Shown here: positions 8,491 through 16,503 of the stretch, piece after piece | Position numbering within the stretch: position 1 is the stretch's first letter | Layout of the letters: each line of letters starts with the position of its first letter | Source of the DNA: Hahella chejuensis KCTC 2396 | GTDB lineage: Bacteria; Pseudomonadota; Gammaproteobacteria; Pseudomonadales; Oleiphilaceae | Reading direction: 5' to 3' | DNA length: 64,000 nucleotides | Assembly (NCBI RefSeq): GCF_000012985.1 | Contig: NC_007645.1 | Span: forward strand, 3,750,501 to 3,814,500 | The notes under the pieces: model-generated | Seen by the model: the letters and a program-made list of their open reading frames with translations, nothing else | Told to the model about the DNA's origin: nothing | The model's database searches: none | Made by a program: the position numbers and the translations under genes

Positions 8491-9462
8491 ATGTGGCGAA
8501 ATCACCCTTTTGCCTTCGGCATTATCGCGATCACCGTCGCGGCGATTCTGTTCGGCGTCGCCGGCGCTCTCGCCAAAGTGTTGTTCCATGCGGATATTTC
8601 GCCGCTGGATTTAACAGCAGTGCGCTCTATCGTCGCCTGCGCCGTTTTCTCTCTCGCCATGCTGCTCACTCAGCCAGGCGTTTTCCGGATCAAAAAATCG
8701 GCGCTGCCGCTGCTTATCGCCACCGGCCTCGCTTTTACCGCCGTGAACATCACTTTTTACTACGCCATCAGCATGATCAGCGTGGCGGCGGCCATCACAC
8801 TGGAATATACCGCGCCATTTTTTGTGCTTTTGATCAGTGTGGTTTCCGCCTCGCGCCGGGTTGACGCCCGTGATGTGGGCATTGTCGCGTTGAGCGTGGC
8901 CGGCTGTTTTCTGCTCACTGGCGGCGAGGCGGAGCTGTTCTCGCTCAATGCTGGAGTGTTGGTGGGGTTGGCCTGCGGACTGGCCTTCGCCGTCTTCAAT
9001 ATGCTGGGCAACGCCTGCAAGCGGCGCGGCGTTGGGGCCACCACCGTCACTCTCTACGCGTTTCTGATCAGCTCCGCGTTATGGCTGGCGGCGCTGCCGA
9101 CATTGACCGTACACGAAATCGATTACTCAGGGGACGTCATCCTCTACATCGCGTTTATCGCGATTATCGCCACTATTATTCCGTACTGGCTGTTAATGTA
9201 CGGATTACGCCACGTAGACGCCCTGCCCGCCACCATCATCGGCATGTTCGACCCACTGGTGGCGGGGCTGGTCGCATACGCGCTGGTGGGCGAACGCCTG
9301 ACCGTCGTCAACATGGTCGGCATCGGCGTCATCATCGTCGCCGTCTGTCTCATTACCATAAAAGAAAAGAACGCCCCGTCCTCGTCACAGAAAAACAATG
9401 CGAAAAAGGCGCCGGACGAGTCCTCCGGGACACTGCAAGAACCCACTCAGAACGCCTACTAA
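8491..9462 (+). CDS. EamA/DMT-superfamily transporter
   Basis: A membrane protein of 323 residues with about ten hydrophobic helices arranged as two EamA repeats (roughly 10-140 and 155-290). The second repeat ends in LVGERLTVVNMVGIGVIIVAV-type sequence, typical of this family. The hydrophilic tail (about 295-323) is Lys/Ser/Asn-rich. A TTG-initiated extension to 8470 is open, but the ATG at 8491 has AGGAAGGAA upstream and is preferred. Family members export amino acids and related metabolites. It lies 107 bp before the radical SAM gene on the same strand and may export its product. Confidence 0.88.
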   Translation: MWRNHPFAFGIIAITVAAILFGVAGALAKVLFHADISPLDLTAVRSIVACAVFSLAMLLTQPGVFRIKKSALPLLIATGLAFTAVNITFYYAISMISVAAAITLEYTAPFFVLLISVVSASRRVDARDVGIVALSVAGCFLLTGGEAELFSLNAGVLVGLACGLAFAVFNMLGNACKRRGVGATTVTLYAFLISSALWLAALPTLTVHEIDYSGDVILYIAFIAIIATIIPYWLLMYGLRHVDALPATIIGMFDPLVAGLVAYALVGERLTVVNMVGIGVIIVAVCLITIKEKNAPSSSQKNNAKKAPDESSGTLQEPTQNAY

Positions 9463-9569
9463 AAATTCCCAACCGCCAAGTCCACTCCGGACTCATGGCG
9501 GTGAAGACAAAAGGGATACGCCTCATGGAATAGCTGTAACGCAAATCGGATCAAAAAAGGAATTTAGTT

Positions 9570-10847
9570 ATGGATAATAATCACGCAACGCTGTTGAACG
9601 TACATCTGATCGACGCCGCCGAAGAGCGGACCGATAACCTCCCAAATCTGCGTCTCTCCCCCGACGTGGACCGCAAATCTCTCCCCCATATCCAGGCTGC
9701 GCAGAGCCGACTGGAGAATCTGTGGGCGGTGGGCACTGATTATTGCGAAGAAACCATTCGCCGGGCGCGGGCGGAAAACCGTCTGCTGCACCTGGATATC
9801 GATATGACCGGCGAATGCAAACTGAAGTGTTTTTACTGCGATCGCACGCCTGATCGCTACAGCGATGTGCCTGACCGGACGGAGTTAAGCACCCAGGAGC
9901 GCAAGGACATTATCCTGCAGGCGCGCCGTCTGGGCGCTACGACGGTGGAGTTTCCCGGCGCCGGCGAGCCGATGATCGACCCCGGTTTCTGGGAGATCGT
10001 CGAATACATTCACAGTCTGGGCATGACTACCGTGCTGTTCACCAGCGGCTACCATCTGGACGCCGCAGCGGCGGACCGTCTCTATGAGCTGGGCGCTTCC
10101 GTGTTCCTCAAGTACAACAACATCGATACCGCCGTGCAGGACCGAATGGTGGGCGTGCGCGGCTATGGCGACAAGGCGCGCAGCGCCATGGGGCTGTTGC
10201 TGGAGCGGGGTTTTAATAAGTCGATACCCACCCGCCTCGCCATTGATGTGGTGGTGACGCCCAAGTATCACGATCTGGACGATGTGGCGGATCTGTTTCG
10301 CTGGTGCCGGGACAACAACGTGCACAGTTACATCATGACGCTGATCCCGGAGGGGATGGCGGATCACAAGTCACTGCTGCTGGAGAAAGAGCGCGCTAAT
10401 GACCTGATCGAGATGATGCGCAAGATCGATGAAGAGGAATACGGACTGGTCTATTCCCCCAGCCGTCCCATGGGCGGCGGTTATCGTTGCCGGCAGGTGA
10501 ACTGCGGGCTGTTTGTGAATCTGTTTGGCGAAGTGTACGACTGCAACGGCTTGTCCCGTCTGGTCGGCCATTTGCGTCAGGATACCCTGGAGAGCGTTTG
10601 GAATTCCGCTTATGCGGAAAAAATCCGTACGCCGGATCAGAACGGTTTCTGTCTGGTGCGGGAGCGTCAATGGCAGGGCCGCGACCTGTCCGCCATGAAT
10701 CGTAAGGTCGAGGAATACGAACGCTGGCGCGCCAAGCATGGCGACGATGCGGTCGTAGAAAGAGCCAAGCAGGCCGTCGGCATTGACCATGTGGAGCTGA
10801 CCCGCAAGGGCGCCATGGTGAAAACGCCAACGACGCAACCGGTGTGA
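9570..10847 (+). CDS. Radical SAM enzyme with SPASM-like C-terminus
   Basis: A 425-residue protein. The radical SAM cluster motif is CKLKCFYC (Cys83, Cys87, Cys90) after a beta strand LLHLDIDMTGE. GAGEP (about 130) is the usual glycine-rich SAM-binding segment. Near residues 305-350, cysteines in YRCRQVNCGLF and VYDCNGLS, followed by GHLRQDTLESVWNS, match the shape of a SPASM or twitch auxiliary-cluster region; a further Cys follows about residue 358. RBS AAGGAA precedes the ATG. The next gene, 13 nt downstream, is an arginase-family enzyme. The substrate is unknown; an amino acid or peptide is inferred. Confidence 0.85.
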   Translation: MDNNHATLLNVHLIDAAEERTDNLPNLRLSPDVDRKSLPHIQAAQSRLENLWAVGTDYCEETIRRARAENRLLHLDIDMTGECKLKCFYCDRTPDRYSDVPDRTELSTQERKDIILQARRLGATTVEFPGAGEPMIDPGFWEIVEYIHSLGMTTVLFTSGYHLDAAAADRLYELGASVFLKYNNIDTAVQDRMVGVRGYGDKARSAMGLLLERGFNKSIPTRLAIDVVVTPKYHDLDDVADLFRWCRDNNVHSYIMTLIPEGMADHKSLLLEKERANDLIEMMRKIDEEEYGLVYSPSRPMGGGYRCRQVNCGLFVNLFGEVYDCNGLSRLVGHLRQDTLESVWNSAYAEKIRTPDQNGFCLVRERQWQGRDLSAMNRKVEEYERWRAKHGDDAVVERAKQAVGIDHVELTRKGAMVKTPTTQPV

Positions 10848-10860
10848 TGAGGAAGCCGCC

Positions 10861-11802
10861 ATGTATGAGAGAGTTGTGAACGACCAATCGTTGAAATGGG
10901 TATCCGAAGCCTGGGTCAAGGACGTGGAGGACGCCGCTGGCGGAGTCTCCGGTTCGGATTTGATCACCTTTATGGAGATACCCTTCGATTTCGCCGTAAG
11001 CCATCGCCCTGGAACCCGGTTCGGGCCCGCCGCCATTCTGGAAGCGCTGAATGGTTTCAGTCTTTATTGCACGGACAAGCGCGCGGATCTCTCCTCTCTG
11101 CGTTTCAGGCGTGGCGCGCCGGTCCCCGTCAGCAATGATATTCATCAGACTTATTCCCGCATCGAAGAAGCCGTGACGTCGCTGCCGCCCTCCACAATGC
11201 CGATATTCCTGGGCGGCGATCATTCCATCACGGACCCGATTATGCGGGGACTTCTTAAACGCTCCGGCGGCCAGCGTTTCGGCTTGATCGTGTTCGACGC
11301 GCATTTTGATTCACGTCCGCCGGTCAAAGGCCAGGAACATTCAGGGCACTGGATGTATACGGTGCAGGAGGTGTATAGCCACGCCAACAGCGTGCAGCTG
11401 GGCGTGAACGCGCCGATCTATTCACGGGAGTATATGGAGCGCGCGGAGCGGGCTGGCGTCATGGTGCGCACGCCCTATGAAATCCGCCGCGACGGCTGGC
11501 TCCACACCCTGGAGGAAGCCATCGCCCACGCCTCCCGCAATACCGATGGCGTATATGTGTCCGTTGACATCGACTGTCTCGACCGCGCCTTCGCCCAAGG
11601 CACCAGCGTCCCTAACGGCTGCGGCCTGATGGCGTACGAAGTCGCCGACGCCCTCTACGAAATCGCCCGCAAAACCAAAACCATCGGCCTGGATATTGTA
11701 GAAGTCAGCCCGCCCCTGGACGACGCCTCCAACACCGCGGAAGTCGCCGCCCACTTCGTCATGAACTACCTCGCCGGCTTGACCGAAAGACGACGCGACT
11801 AA
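10861..11802 (+). CDS. Arginase/agmatinase-family (ureohydrolase) enzyme
   Basis: A 313-residue protein with the complete Mn-ligand set: LGGDHS (His121), DAHFD (Asp146, His148, Asp150) and SVDIDCLD (Asp236, Asp238). The usual DPxxAPGTG downstream is changed to DRAFAQGTS, so the substrate pocket differs from classic agmatinases and arginases. It hydrolyses a guanidine or amide C-N bond in known relatives. AGGAAG lies before the ATG. It is 13 nt after the radical SAM gene and ends at a strong terminator, so the two form one operon, possibly with the upstream EamA transporter. Confidence 0.88.
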   Translation: MYERVVNDQSLKWVSEAWVKDVEDAAGGVSGSDLITFMEIPFDFAVSHRPGTRFGPAAILEALNGFSLYCTDKRADLSSLRFRRGAPVPVSNDIHQTYSRIEEAVTSLPPSTMPIFLGGDHSITDPIMRGLLKRSGGQRFGLIVFDAHFDSRPPVKGQEHSGHWMYTVQEVYSHANSVQLGVNAPIYSREYMERAERAGVMVRTPYEIRRDGWLHTLEEAIAHASRNTDGVYVSVDIDCLDRAFAQGTSVPNGCGLMAYEVADALYEIARKTKTIGLDIVEVSPPLDDASNTAEVAAHFVMNYLAGLTERRRD

Positions 11803-11816
11803 CCGATTTAACCCTT

Positions 11817-11864
11817 CGTCCCCGACCAGGCCCTTCCGCACTCGCCTGTCGGGGGCGTTTTTTT
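11817..11864 (+). terminator. Rho-independent terminator after ureohydrolase gene
   Basis: A long stem begins CGTCCCCGAC (11817-11826) and closes with TCGGGGGCG (11849-11857), extended by AGGC/GCCT near the loop, then seven T. It closes the radical SAM/ureohydrolase operon. Confidence 0.88.
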
Positions 11865-11908
11865 GCGTCAAGCGTCTGTCTCCACTTTCACCACATCAAT
11901 CCCACTCT

Positions 11909-12085
11909 GCGAACGTCCTCATTCAAAAACACGTCACCCCCGACGCAAAATTTTACCTCGGATTCAGATACGACGACGAAAGCCGAAAATTAGCGGAAAT
12001 ATGGGAACGAGAAATGGATAGCTTGATGAGGAACGGGGAGTTAAAGGAGTTGTCTGGCAGGTTTAATGAGCCTGCTTTTGAGTAA
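11909..12085 (+). pseudogene. 3' remnant of a transporter substrate-binding-protein gene
   Basis: In the 434-bp stretch 11803-12236, an open frame runs without a start codon of its own into a TAA at 12083-12085. Its last residues (FYLGFRYDDESRKLAEIWER and on to LKELSGRFN) look like the C-terminus of a periplasmic amino-acid-type substrate-binding protein, where a final helix 'G..kel..rf' is common. Nothing upstream of about 11900 continues the homology. The likely explanation is a gene cut by insertion or deletion at the boundary of the Zorya block. The family call is from pattern memory only. No clear promoter was found in 12086-12236. Confidence 0.45.
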
Positions 12086-12236
12086 TTTCCCCTTTCTCCT
12101 GCTCACGAGCTTCCCTCCCTTCCCCGCTCTCGGTTATCACAAAGTTTTACACTTATCCTGTGAAATTCAGTGGGCGTAGATCAATTCACAGACTTTACTT
12201 TATCTCAGTGTAGGTATCTCGCGTGCGAGGGACTGT

Positions 12237-14237
12237 ATGAAAAATGCTGAATATAATTTGGGAAACTTATGGCCAGAGTTTGGCCGAATTCTCCAGTGGG
12301 ATATAACTTCACCAGAAGGCTTAAGCGCACTGGTTGTCTTAGCGTTAATTATCATTGCCCTCTCTCTCGGAGTCTGGTCTTTAATAAACTACGATAGAGC
12401 TATTCGGCGCCTCCGGTTTTATAAGAGATTACTTACAGGCATAGCGCCAGAAGAACTGCTTGAGAAGCAGCGCGAGATCCTCAGTCATGCTTTGAAAAGT
12501 ACCAAGTACGGAAAGCTTTGGCGCGAGTTTGACGAGTCTCTTGTCCACATCCCTCAGAAACGGCGTTTATGTAATACATTAGATGCCGCTCACTTTTTCA
12601 ATACTCATACGCTGGCAAGCGGCCTAACTGAAAACCGACTCATCGCGGCAGTACCAGGCTTTCTAACTGCGATTGGCGTAATTGGAACCTTCGCAGGGCT
12701 CCAAATGGGATTGGCTGAATTAAATGTCACGTCTGAAGATTTCAATGAGCTTAAAACAGGAATTGCCGGACTGATTGGAGGTGCGTCCATCGCCTTCATG
12801 ACTTCTGTTTGGGGCGTATTAACCAGTGTGATTTTTAATATTTATGAGAAGTCACTTGAACGCAGCATTCGAGGAAAAATAAGTCAGTTTCAAAATGAAG
12901 TTGATTATTTGTATCCCCGTATAACAGCAGAACAAAGTCTTTCCAATATCGAAGATTCTTCCCGACAGAGCCTTGAAAAGCTTGCTGAGCTGGACGAAAA
13001 AATTGGTCACAAAATGCAAGAAGCAATGCGGGAAGCATCAGGGGCGATCAGTGAAAGCGTTGCGCAAAGCTTAAACAGCATTCTTGCCCCAGCAATCACC
13101 AGATTGGTTGATAGCGCCCACTCTGGGTCGGAGAAGGCGCTTGAATCATTGCTAGAGCGATTCCTTACTGGTATTGGTTCCGCCGGAGAAAGCCAAAGAG
13201 CCATGATGGAGCAAGCCGCTCGGGAAATATCCAGCGCGTCTGGCGGTATGACTCAAGGTCTAAGTCGGTTCACCGAGAATCTTGAGCAACAAGTAAAAAG
13301 CCTGATTACCCAGAGCGCAACGGTAACAGGGGACATAGAAGCCCAACTCTCACACCAACTATCGCAACAGCGAGAACTTGATGCTTCTCGCCAGCAGCAA
13401 TTGCAACAAGAGTTCGGCGGCTTTCTTGTTTCAATGGAAGAACAAATGCGGAATCTCGCGCATCAAAGTACGCAAATGCTCGAAAACGTTCAAACAACCT
13501 TAGGCCGACAAAGTGAAGAGCAACAGAAGAGAGAGATCGCCAGACAAAGGGTTTTGCATGAACAGTTCACTAGCTTTAATAACAGCCAGGTTTCTTTAAC
13601 TGAGTCTGTAGAGAAACTTTTGGCGCGCCAGGAGCAACAACACACTTCGCTTCAGAGCGCATTATCGACCTTACTGGATGACTTCAAGGATCTCTCCAAA
13701 AGTCATAGAGAAGCCACTCATGGGATGCTTCAAGCCGGCGCAGATATGAAAGCTTCATCAAATCAACTTGGGCTACTTTCCGTAAATATCAAAAGCGCTA
13801 CTGACGCTATGACCGACAAAATACAGAATGCCGTGTCGCTTTCCGCATCCATCTCTGAACAGTCGCAAGCTCTTCTCCAAGCTTATAAAGATCTTTCTGA
13901 CAAGCTCCAGCTTACCAATATGCAGATGGAAGACACGGCGACCAACTTGGATAAAGCTGCTCAAACCGCAAGCCAAGGCATGTCTATTGTTGGGTCGCAT
14001 TTTGATCAGTTGTCAACATCACTAAAAGCTCATATTGGAGACTTAGAAAAACAGATTGCTGAATTGCTGTCTGACTACTCAGACCGCGTTCAAGCGCAAA
14101 CCGCAGAGCGCTTAAACGTCTGGAATGAGCAAACTAACAGTTATCTAGGAGTCATGACAGATGCAGTTCGCACACTAAGTGAGGTAGTAGATGAAGTAGA
14201 TAATAAAGTCAGTATCCGCACAGGAAGCCACGGATGA
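12237..14237 (+). CDS. zorA: Zorya system membrane motor protein ZorA
   Basis: A 666-residue MotA/ExbB-like protein with membrane helices about 30-50, 135-158 and 175-203. The LIGGASIAFMTSVWGVL segment is the typical MotA/TolQ-type pore helix. Residues about 210-650 form a very long Gln/Glu/Ser-rich coiled-coil tail, the hallmark of ZorA. In known systems it makes a pentameric, ion-driven motor around ZorB, and its tail reaches into the cytoplasm to signal phage invasion. GAGGG stands 5 nt before the ATG. The gene overlaps zorB by 4 nt (ATGA). The block is clearly more A+T-rich by eye than its neighbours, suggesting transfer. Confidence 0.93.
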   Translation: MKNAEYNLGNLWPEFGRILQWDITSPEGLSALVVLALIIIALSLGVWSLINYDRAIRRLRFYKRLLTGIAPEELLEKQREILSHALKSTKYGKLWREFDESLVHIPQKRRLCNTLDAAHFFNTHTLASGLTENRLIAAVPGFLTAIGVIGTFAGLQMGLAELNVTSEDFNELKTGIAGLIGGASIAFMTSVWGVLTSVIFNIYEKSLERSIRGKISQFQNEVDYLYPRITAEQSLSNIEDSSRQSLEKLAELDEKIGHKMQEAMREASGAISESVAQSLNSILAPAITRLVDSAHSGSEKALESLLERFLTGIGSAGESQRAMMEQAAREISSASGGMTQGLSRFTENLEQQVKSLITQSATVTGDIEAQLSHQLSQQRELDASRQQQLQQEFGGFLVSMEEQMRNLAHQSTQMLENVQTTLGRQSEEQQKREIARQRVLHEQFTSFNNSQVSLTESVEKLLARQEQQHTSLQSALSTLLDDFKDLSKSHREATHGMLQAGADMKASSNQLGLLSVNIKSATDAMTDKIQNAVSLSASISEQSQALLQAYKDLSDKLQLTNMQMEDTATNLDKAAQTASQGMSIVGSHFDQLSTSLKAHIGDLEKQIAELLSDYSDRVQAQTAERLNVWNEQTNSYLGVMTDAVRTLSEVVDEVDNKVSIRTGSHG

Positions 14238-15025
14238 GAACAGTTAGCAAGCGCTATCCCAGCGCACAAGTAGATGAAGAGAATCCTTACTGGATTTCCT
14301 TCTCTGACATCATGGCTGGCTTGTTAGTAATCTTTGTTCTGGCGGCGGTCGCTTTGATTCTCGAGCTAACTCAAAAAAGTGAACAATGGGACGACGCGAT
14401 AAAAGAGATCGCTAAAGCTGAACAAGTCAGAAAGGATATTCTCAGAGAGATTGAACAAGAATTAAATGAAAAGAATATCCCCGTCAAAATCAGCGACAAC
14501 GATACCGTCCTGCGAATTCCTGAGGATGTTCTTACATTTCGCCAAGGTCGTTTCGATATCCCCAAGGACCAGTTACATCAAGATATTGCACTGGAAATTG
14601 GCAAAGTCCTGTTCCATACAATTAGCAAAAATAGTCGTTGGCAATATTTGGATACTATTTTTGTTGAAGGGCACACCGATAAAGTTCCTTACCGAAACTC
14701 ATCAATTAAAGGCAACTGGGGCCTGTCAACATTTCGTGCAATTTCAGTCTGGAACTTCTGGAATACCATGCTGGAAGAAAACGAGCGCCTTGGATCACTT
14801 AAAAACCATATGGGGAAAACACTATTTTCCGTTAGCGGCTATGCCGATACTCGACCAGTCCCTTGCACAAACGCCGACCCGAATGTAACGCTCAAAGAGC
14901 TATGTCCGGTTGGTGTATTAGAAGAGTCTGAGTCCCAACAGAAAAACAGGCGCATAGACATTCGCTTCACTGTCCGCCGTCCAGCGCTTGAAGATTATCA
15001 CGCAGTCAAACAGGCTCTAAAGTGA
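14234..15025 (+). CDS. zorB: Zorya system MotB/OmpA-like protein ZorB
   Basis: A 263-residue protein with a short N-terminal cytoplasmic segment, one transmembrane helix (about 26-46) entered by Asp25 in the FSDIMAG motif (the expected ion-binding residue of MotB-like subunits), a charged coiled linker, and a C-terminal OmpA-like peptidoglycan-binding domain (VEGHTDKVP about 153, NRRIDIRF near the end). It anchors the ZorA motor to the cell wall. Its start overlaps the zorA stop and its stop overlaps the zorC start, so translation is coupled. Cysteines in the PVPCTNAD... loop may form a periplasmic disulfide. Confidence 0.94.
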   Translation: MRTVSKRYPSAQVDEENPYWISFSDIMAGLLVIFVLAAVALILELTQKSEQWDDAIKEIAKAEQVRKDILREIEQELNEKNIPVKISDNDTVLRIPEDVLTFRQGRFDIPKDQLHQDIALEIGKVLFHTISKNSRWQYLDTIFVEGHTDKVPYRNSSIKGNWGLSTFRAISVWNFWNTMLEENERLGSLKNHMGKTLFSVSGYADTRPVPCTNADPNVTLKELCPVGVLEESESQQKNRRIDIRFTVRRPALEDYHAVKQALK

Positions 15026-16503
15026 CGCTAAAGCTCCGGTCAATTGAATTTTCTTTACCCGATTGGCCAGACAAGGCTTTTAATGGCATTCGTGAGGCAG
15101 AGAAAAGGCTAGCGGATATAGCTGGTAGCGCAGGGAAAGGATCGACGAGATTCCAAGATACTTGCAGCAGAATAGGACGGGCTGCCAGCCAAGGTGAGTC
15201 AGCTATTTTAGCCAATATAAATGACCCAATCGAAATTCGGGCATTGACTTATCTTCTCTCAGTCCCGGCTGAAAACCATGCGCCCATTATGCTAACAGAG
15301 AGAATAATTAAGCGCATGGAAGAAATAAAAAGCCCAATGAGCCGACTTTCTCTCATGCAATTAGTCCGGGCTTTCTTTTTTCGTTTCGATAACCTGGTCT
15401 CCCCTCTTGGCCTACAAACACTCATTGCGCTAATAAAGGACCAACTCAGAACGCTTAATAGAGGCGCACAAGGGGGACTGTCCACTTATGCAAGCTCCTC
15501 CTCTCTTTTATTTTCCGAAACAGGTCCAGCTAAGCTAGCGGAAAAAGCACAAAGAGAAGCTATCGATCTAGATGTTCTTTTTAAGCGCCTCTCTCTCACT
15601 GGACTTGGTGAAAGTCGATACCTCACCCTTGCCCGCTGTCAATACTATCTTCGAACCCTGGAAACCATCCCAATCAACCAGAGTCATTCAATCCTGTCTG
15701 AGATCTGTAAAAAGGAAGTCTTTACGACTCCCTTGGACGAAAGCCGGCTAGTTGGACATGGTGTTTTGGAGATCATCATTGACCGGTCTAAAGGAAGTGT
15801 AATTCATACAGATTGGCGCAACGCCATATTAGCGATTGCCGGAGATCCACGTGTACCGAAAAGCGCAGAAAACTATCAACGATGGTGGTCGTTACTGGGA
15901 GAAGAAAGGGTTGCACTAATGCGGGGTTGGCTGAGTCGCTTCGACCTCAAGCTGTTTCTTAGCATTCTGGAACAAAGTGCAAAAGACAGCGGAGAAAGAG
16001 ATATGGAACGCATGTTCGCGCCCCGTAAAAAATTCATGGAAGGTTTACTGGAAGAAGGCGTTATAGTCGAGTCTCGTTTATTTTTGAGTACTTACGCTAC
16101 ACGATATTTAAAGCAGCGGTATAAGAAGGAAGACCTTCCAGCATATGCGAGAGTTCGTTCCTCTAGAACTTCAATGATTTACCTAAATATCAAAAACAAA
16201 GTCTATTTAGTTGAAGGTAGCCACAGCTTTCCTATTAAGATTTTCAACAAATTAGCTCCGGAAAGCCGTTTGCCTAACTATAATATTGATGAGGTCACTG
16301 ACGAACAATTACGAAATGGCGAAATGGAACGCTTTCACAGAACTTACGGACTCAACGGTTGCCTAAGTCAGACACATCGAGACTTAATTTGGCAAAACAG
16401 TGTACTTCAATTTATGAAGAGTAATGGTGTCTTAATTAGAGCAGCCAAAGTAATACGACAAGAGTCTTATCGTGCTTATAAAGAAAAGTTTGGTAGCAAC
16501 TAA
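15022..16503 (+). CDS. zorC: Zorya type I effector component ZorC (EH-signature)
   Basis: A 493-residue protein placed between zorB and zorD exactly as in type I Zorya. The C-terminal region has conserved-looking Trp-rich and Glu/His positions (NAILAIAGDPRVP about 274-286, then MERFHRTYGL and SQTHRDLIWQ), in keeping with the EH-signature domain. The published role is cytoplasmic DNA binding and effector function after motor signalling. The start is a GTG at 15022 that overlaps the zorB stop by 4 nt (GTGA). The N-terminal 100 residues are basic and helical. The assignment rests partly on gene order. Confidence 0.88.
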   Translation: MTLKLRSIEFSLPDWPDKAFNGIREAEKRLADIAGSAGKGSTRFQDTCSRIGRAASQGESAILANINDPIEIRALTYLLSVPAENHAPIMLTERIIKRMEEIKSPMSRLSLMQLVRAFFFRFDNLVSPLGLQTLIALIKDQLRTLNRGAQGGLSTYASSSSLLFSETGPAKLAEKAQREAIDLDVLFKRLSLTGLGESRYLTLARCQYYLRTLETIPINQSHSILSEICKKEVFTTPLDESRLVGHGVLEIIIDRSKGSVIHTDWRNAILAIAGDPRVPKSAENYQRWWSLLGEERVALMRGWLSRFDLKLFLSILEQSAKDSGERDMERMFAPRKKFMEGLLEEGVIVESRLFLSTYATRYLKQRYKKEDLPAYARVRSSRTSMIYLNIKNKVYLVEGSHSFPIKIFNKLAPESRLPNYNIDEVTDEQLRNGEMERFHRTYGLNGCLSQTHRDLIWQNSVLQFMKSNGVLIRAAKVIRQESYRAYKEKFGSN

